The notes below the pieces were generated by a model, which did not search any database, was not told the origin of the DNA, and saw only the letters and a program-made list of their open reading frames with translations. This document shows positions 62,092-64,000 of a stretch of 64,000 nucleotides of DNA, piece after piece; positions within the stretch are counted from its first letter, which is position 1, and each line of letters begins with the position of its first letter. The stretch lies in assembly GCA_001025035.1 (NCBI GenBank), contig LCZK01000003.1, positions 1-64,000 of the forward strand. The letters are read 5' to 3'. The translations under genes were made by a program, and so were the position numbers. This DNA comes from Actinobacteria bacterium IMCC26207. GTDB taxonomy: Bacteria; Actinomycetota; Acidimicrobiia; Acidimicrobiales; Microtrichaceae.

Positions 62092-62844
62092 ATGATGGAA
62101 CGTTTTGCCAACAAGGTGGTGCTCATCACGGGTGCTGCGTCCGGGATTGGGCGGGCAACTGCCGAACGCTTAGCTCTCGAGGGGGCAACGCTGGCCCTGG
62201 TCGATATCAACGCGGATGGGCTTGATCAGACAGTGCAAACCTGTCGAGGCAGCGGAGCGGAAGTGCTGTCGCTGGTTGGTGACATCTCCTCAGAGTCTTC
62301 TGTGGCAGAGATCATTGAGTCCACCGTGAACGAGTTTGGTCGGATTGATGTGCTGTGCAATATCGCTGGCATCTTGCAGTTCAAGGACTTCCGACTCACC
62401 ACATTGGATGACTGGAACAAGATCATTGGCGTCAACCTGACGGGTACGTTCTTGATGTGTAGGGATGCACTTCCCCACCTGCTCGAGTCTCAGGGGAACA
62501 TCGTCAACATGTCCTCGACTGCAAGCCTGGGCGGTCACCCTTGGACTGCTCCTTACTCTGCGTCCAAGGGCGGGATTCAAGCTATGTCTCTGGGAATTGC
62601 CGTTGAATTCGGAAAGATGGGCGTGCGCTGCAATTGCGTAGCGCCGGGGTCAATCCTTACTCCGATACAAGATGCATTCGAACTGCCAGAGGGTGCTGAT
62701 CCGAAACTGCTTCACCGCATCATGCCGTTGGACAAGATGCGAGGCCCCGAACAGATTGCCTCGGCTGTGGCCTACCTTGGTTCTGATGACGCTGCCCATG
62801 TCAACGGTACGGTTCTCAAGGTGGATGGAGGAACTCTCGCATGA
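62092..62844 (+). CDS. short-chain dehydrogenase/reductase
   Basis: 250 residues, classical SDR: VLITGAASGIGRATAERLA, DINADG, CNIAGIL, Ser-Tyr155-Lys159 site (PYSASKGG) and the C-terminal HVNGTVLKVDGG. Start ATGATG at 62092 or 62095. Substrate unknown; possibly an alcohol/ketone. Its TGA at 62842-62844 overlaps an ATG that begins a 56-bp repeat array leading to the next gene. Confidence 0.88.
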   Translation: MMERFANKVVLITGAASGIGRATAERLALEGATLALVDINADGLDQTVQTCRGSGAEVLSLVGDISSESSVAEIIESTVNEFGRIDVLCNIAGILQFKDFRLTTLDDWNKIIGVNLTGTFLMCRDALPHLLESQGNIVNMSSTASLGGHPWTAPYSASKGGIQAMSLGIAVEFGKMGVRCNCVAPGSILTPIQDAFELPEGADPKLLHRIMPLDKMRGPEQIASAVAYLGSDDAAHVNGTVLKVDGGTLA

Positions 62845-62900
62845 AGTTCTCAGTGGTGAAAGGCTGCAGTGTGTCTAGGTCAGCCGGGGTGACAGCATGA
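62841..62900 (+). CDS. possible 19-codon mini-gene in the repeat, copy 1
   Basis: ATG at 62841 overlaps the SDR stop (ATGA), and the frame ends at 62898-62900 with a TGA that overlaps the next ATG. It would encode MKFSVVKGCSVSRSAGVTA. There is no sign that the peptide itself is selected; it may serve only to pass ribosomes on. Confidence 0.3.
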   Translation: MKFSVVKGCSVSRSAGVTA

Positions 62901-62956
62901 AGTTCTCAGAGATAAAAGGCTGCAGGGTATCTAGTTCAGCCGGGGTGACAGCATGA
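62897..62956 (+). CDS. possible 19-codon mini-gene in the repeat, copy 2
   Basis: Same layout: ATG at 62897, TGA at 62954-62956 overlapping the ATG of the LLM gene. It would encode MKFSEIKGCRVSSSAGVTA. Preceded by GGGGTG 6 bases upstream. Confidence 0.3.
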   Translation: MKFSEIKGCRVSSSAGVTA

Positions 62957-63825
62957 AGTTCTCTCTAGCGTTGCCGATGCTGCCGGCGCATCATTTTATT
63001 CCCCTAGCTCAAGCCGCCGAAGCTGCAGGGTACGACTCGATTGCAGTACCGGAGTCGGTGTTCTTTCCCGAGGAAGTCTCGGCGAAGTACCCCTACAGCA
63101 GTGATGGTGGAAGGTTCTGGGCGGCAGAGACACCGTTCTTAGATCCCTTTGTTGCAATCCCTGCCATGGCAGCAGTTACGGAGCGTATTTCCTTCTTCAC
63201 TAATGTCCTGAAACTCGGAATACGAGACCCATTGCTCGTAGCTAAAACAGTCTCTTCGATTGCAGCCCTTGCAGATGGTCGGCTGGGTCTAGGAGTCGGA
63301 CTTTCTTGGATTCCAGAGGAGTTCGAGTGGCTCGGCAAAGACATGCGAACCCGTGGAGCGCGTACGAACGAGGCCATCGAGATTATCCGCCTGGTGTGCA
63401 CCGGCGAGTTCGTTGAGTTTCACGGAAAGCACTACGAGTTTGGCCGCCTCATGGTGCGCCCGGTTCCCACGCAGCCAATCCCTATTTACGTTGGTGGATT
63501 GTCTGAACCCGGACTCAAGCGCGCCGCTCGGCTAGCAGACGGGTGGATCTCGGTTGCGAATACTTCGGCAGAGGTGGCTGAAGTGCTGCCAAGGTTGACC
63601 GAGCTTCGGGCTGAATATGGGCGATCAGATGTTCCCTTCGAAATTAAAGCGCTCTGCACTGATGTGTTTGATCAGTCGGGGTTCGAGCGGATGGCTGAGA
63701 TGGGCGTGACCGAGGCAATGGTGTGCCCTTGGTATTTCCGACCAGGGGATACGTCAGCACTCGATCAGCAGCTTGACTCAGTTGCTTGGTTCGGCGAGGA
63801 CTTTGTCAGCAAGCTCAGCGACTGA
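62953..63825 (+). CDS. LLM-class F420-dependent oxidoreductase
   Basis: 290 residues, luciferase-like TIM barrel: FSLALPMLPAHHFIPLAQAAEAAGYDSIAVPE at the start, ITERISFFTNVL-type strand (VTERISFFTNVLKLGIRDPLLVAKTV), LGLGVGLSWIPEEFEWLG and PIPIYVGGLSEPGLKRAARLADGW. This is the actinobacterial F420-linked group; a cofE end directly downstream supports F420 use. Start ATG 62953 has GGGGTG 6 bases upstream and comes out of the repeat. Confidence 0.9.
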   Translation: MKFSLALPMLPAHHFIPLAQAAEAAGYDSIAVPESVFFPEEVSAKYPYSSDGGRFWAAETPFLDPFVAIPAMAAVTERISFFTNVLKLGIRDPLLVAKTVSSIAALADGRLGLGVGLSWIPEEFEWLGKDMRTRGARTNEAIEIIRLVCTGEFVEFHGKHYEFGRLMVRPVPTQPIPIYVGGLSEPGLKRAARLADGWISVANTSAEVAEVLPRLTELRAEYGRSDVPFEIKALCTDVFDQSGFERMAEMGVTEAMVCPWYFRPGDTSALDQQLDSVAWFGEDFVSKLSD

Positions 63826-63851
63826 GTGGTTGCCGGTCGAGCGGGTTCGCG

Positions 63852-64000
63852 TTAGCGGAACAAGTCTTCTTGCGGGGAGCGGACAAGGTTCTCTGCAACG
63901 CCAACCCGGGAGCCACCGAGTTGAAAGGCGGTTTCATCAACGCCGCGAACGATTGCTACCGGTATGCCCGTGGACTTCCCCATTACAAGCTCTGCAGCAC
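63852..64000 (-). CDS. cofE: coenzyme F420-0:L-glutamate ligase, C-terminal end (cut by window edge)
   Basis: The minus strand carries 48 codons ending in TAA at 63852-63854: AAELVMGKSTGIPVAIVRG, then a DETAFQLGG segment and a RSPQEDLFR end. The ELVMGKxxGIPVAIVRG stretch is typical of CofE and the N-terminal half of FbiB. It adds glutamates to F420. The rest lies outside the window, so a fused FbiB is excluded only by the early stop. Confidence 0.75.
   Translation of the reverse strand, partial: AAELVMGKSTGIPVAIVRGVDETAFQLGGSRVGVAENLVRSPQEDLFR

Larger units (their letters stand above)
62841..62967 (+). repeat. 56-bp tandem repeat, two full copies and a partial third
   Basis: Copies at 62841-62896 and 62897-62952 differ at 6 of 56 bases; the third begins at 62953 and matches for 11 bases (ATGAAGTTCTC), the start of the LLM gene. 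Each copy contains GGGGTGACAGC just before the next ATG, so the ribosome site and start codon were duplicated together. Confidence 0.92.

Noticed and set aside
62841-62952. insertion sequence or attachment site
   Set aside because: Simple head-to-tail duplication without transposase, integrase or terminal inverted repeats.

Overview
The window looks like chromosome of a high-GC Gram-positive actinobacterium, most likely an Acidimicrobiia-type lineage. This rests on the fused biotin carboxylase/biotin carrier subunit, the LytR-CpsA-Psr protein with a LytR_C-like tail, F420-linked genes (an LLM-class oxidoreductase and the end of cofE), many GTG/TTG starts, many 4-nt ATGA/GTGA gene overlaps, and Thr/Pro/Glu-rich tails on exported proteins. 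The lineage call is inference; no rRNA or tRNA gene was seen.

Almost the whole window is a surface-polysaccharide locus. Left part (0.26-8 kb): a secreted protein of unknown function, two GT2 glycosyltransferases, and a zinc amidase with three C-terminal repeats. An inserted-looking block on the minus strand (8.06-14.3 kb) holds a 1.7-kaa Rhs/YD-repeat protein and a small secreted protein. The next block (14.5-23.9 kb) has a coiled-coil protein, large GT4 enzymes, a second coiled-coil protein, the complete dTDP-L-rhamnose pathway (rmlA-rmlC-rmlB-rmlD) and a third coiled-coil protein. From 23.9 to 35.9 kb come a flavoprotein, a GT2, a GT-C membrane protein, a methyltransferase, the ABC exporter pair wzm-wzt, a 1279-residue GT2-GT4-coiled-coil-methyltransferase fusion, and a further methyltransferase.

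From 35.9 to 47.7 kb lies a cluster of membrane glycosyltransferase-like proteins, a GT2 with membrane anchor, a GT4-methyltransferase fusion and a flippase-like protein. It contains two decayed genes: a frameshifted multi-membrane-span protein on the minus strand (37.4-39.3 kb) and a GT2 C-terminal relic (44.5-44.9 kb).

Housekeeping genes follow (47.9-52.4 kb): the acyl-CoA carboxylase alpha chain divergent from birA, then pabB-pabC. From 52.5 kb polysaccharide genes resume: LytR-CpsA-Psr transferase, UDP-glucose dehydrogenase, three GT4 enzymes, a membrane-anchored protein, a nucleotidyltransferase, an epimerase and a short-chain dehydrogenase. The right end is F420-related.

A plausible whole: activated sugars (dTDP-rhamnose, UDP-glucuronate, probably GDP- or other NDP-hexoses) are polymerised on a lipid carrier by the GT2/GT4 enzymes, the chain is capped by methyltransferases and exported by Wzm-Wzt, decorated outside by GT-C enzymes, and attached to peptidoglycan by the LCP protein. 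The most interesting points are the polymerase-ruler-terminator fusion next to Wzm-Wzt, the recurring small coiled-coil proteins, short tandem duplications that sit on stop/start codons (including a 56-bp repeat that makes a relay of overlapping 19-codon mini-genes), and an Rhs protein without a visible immunity gene.
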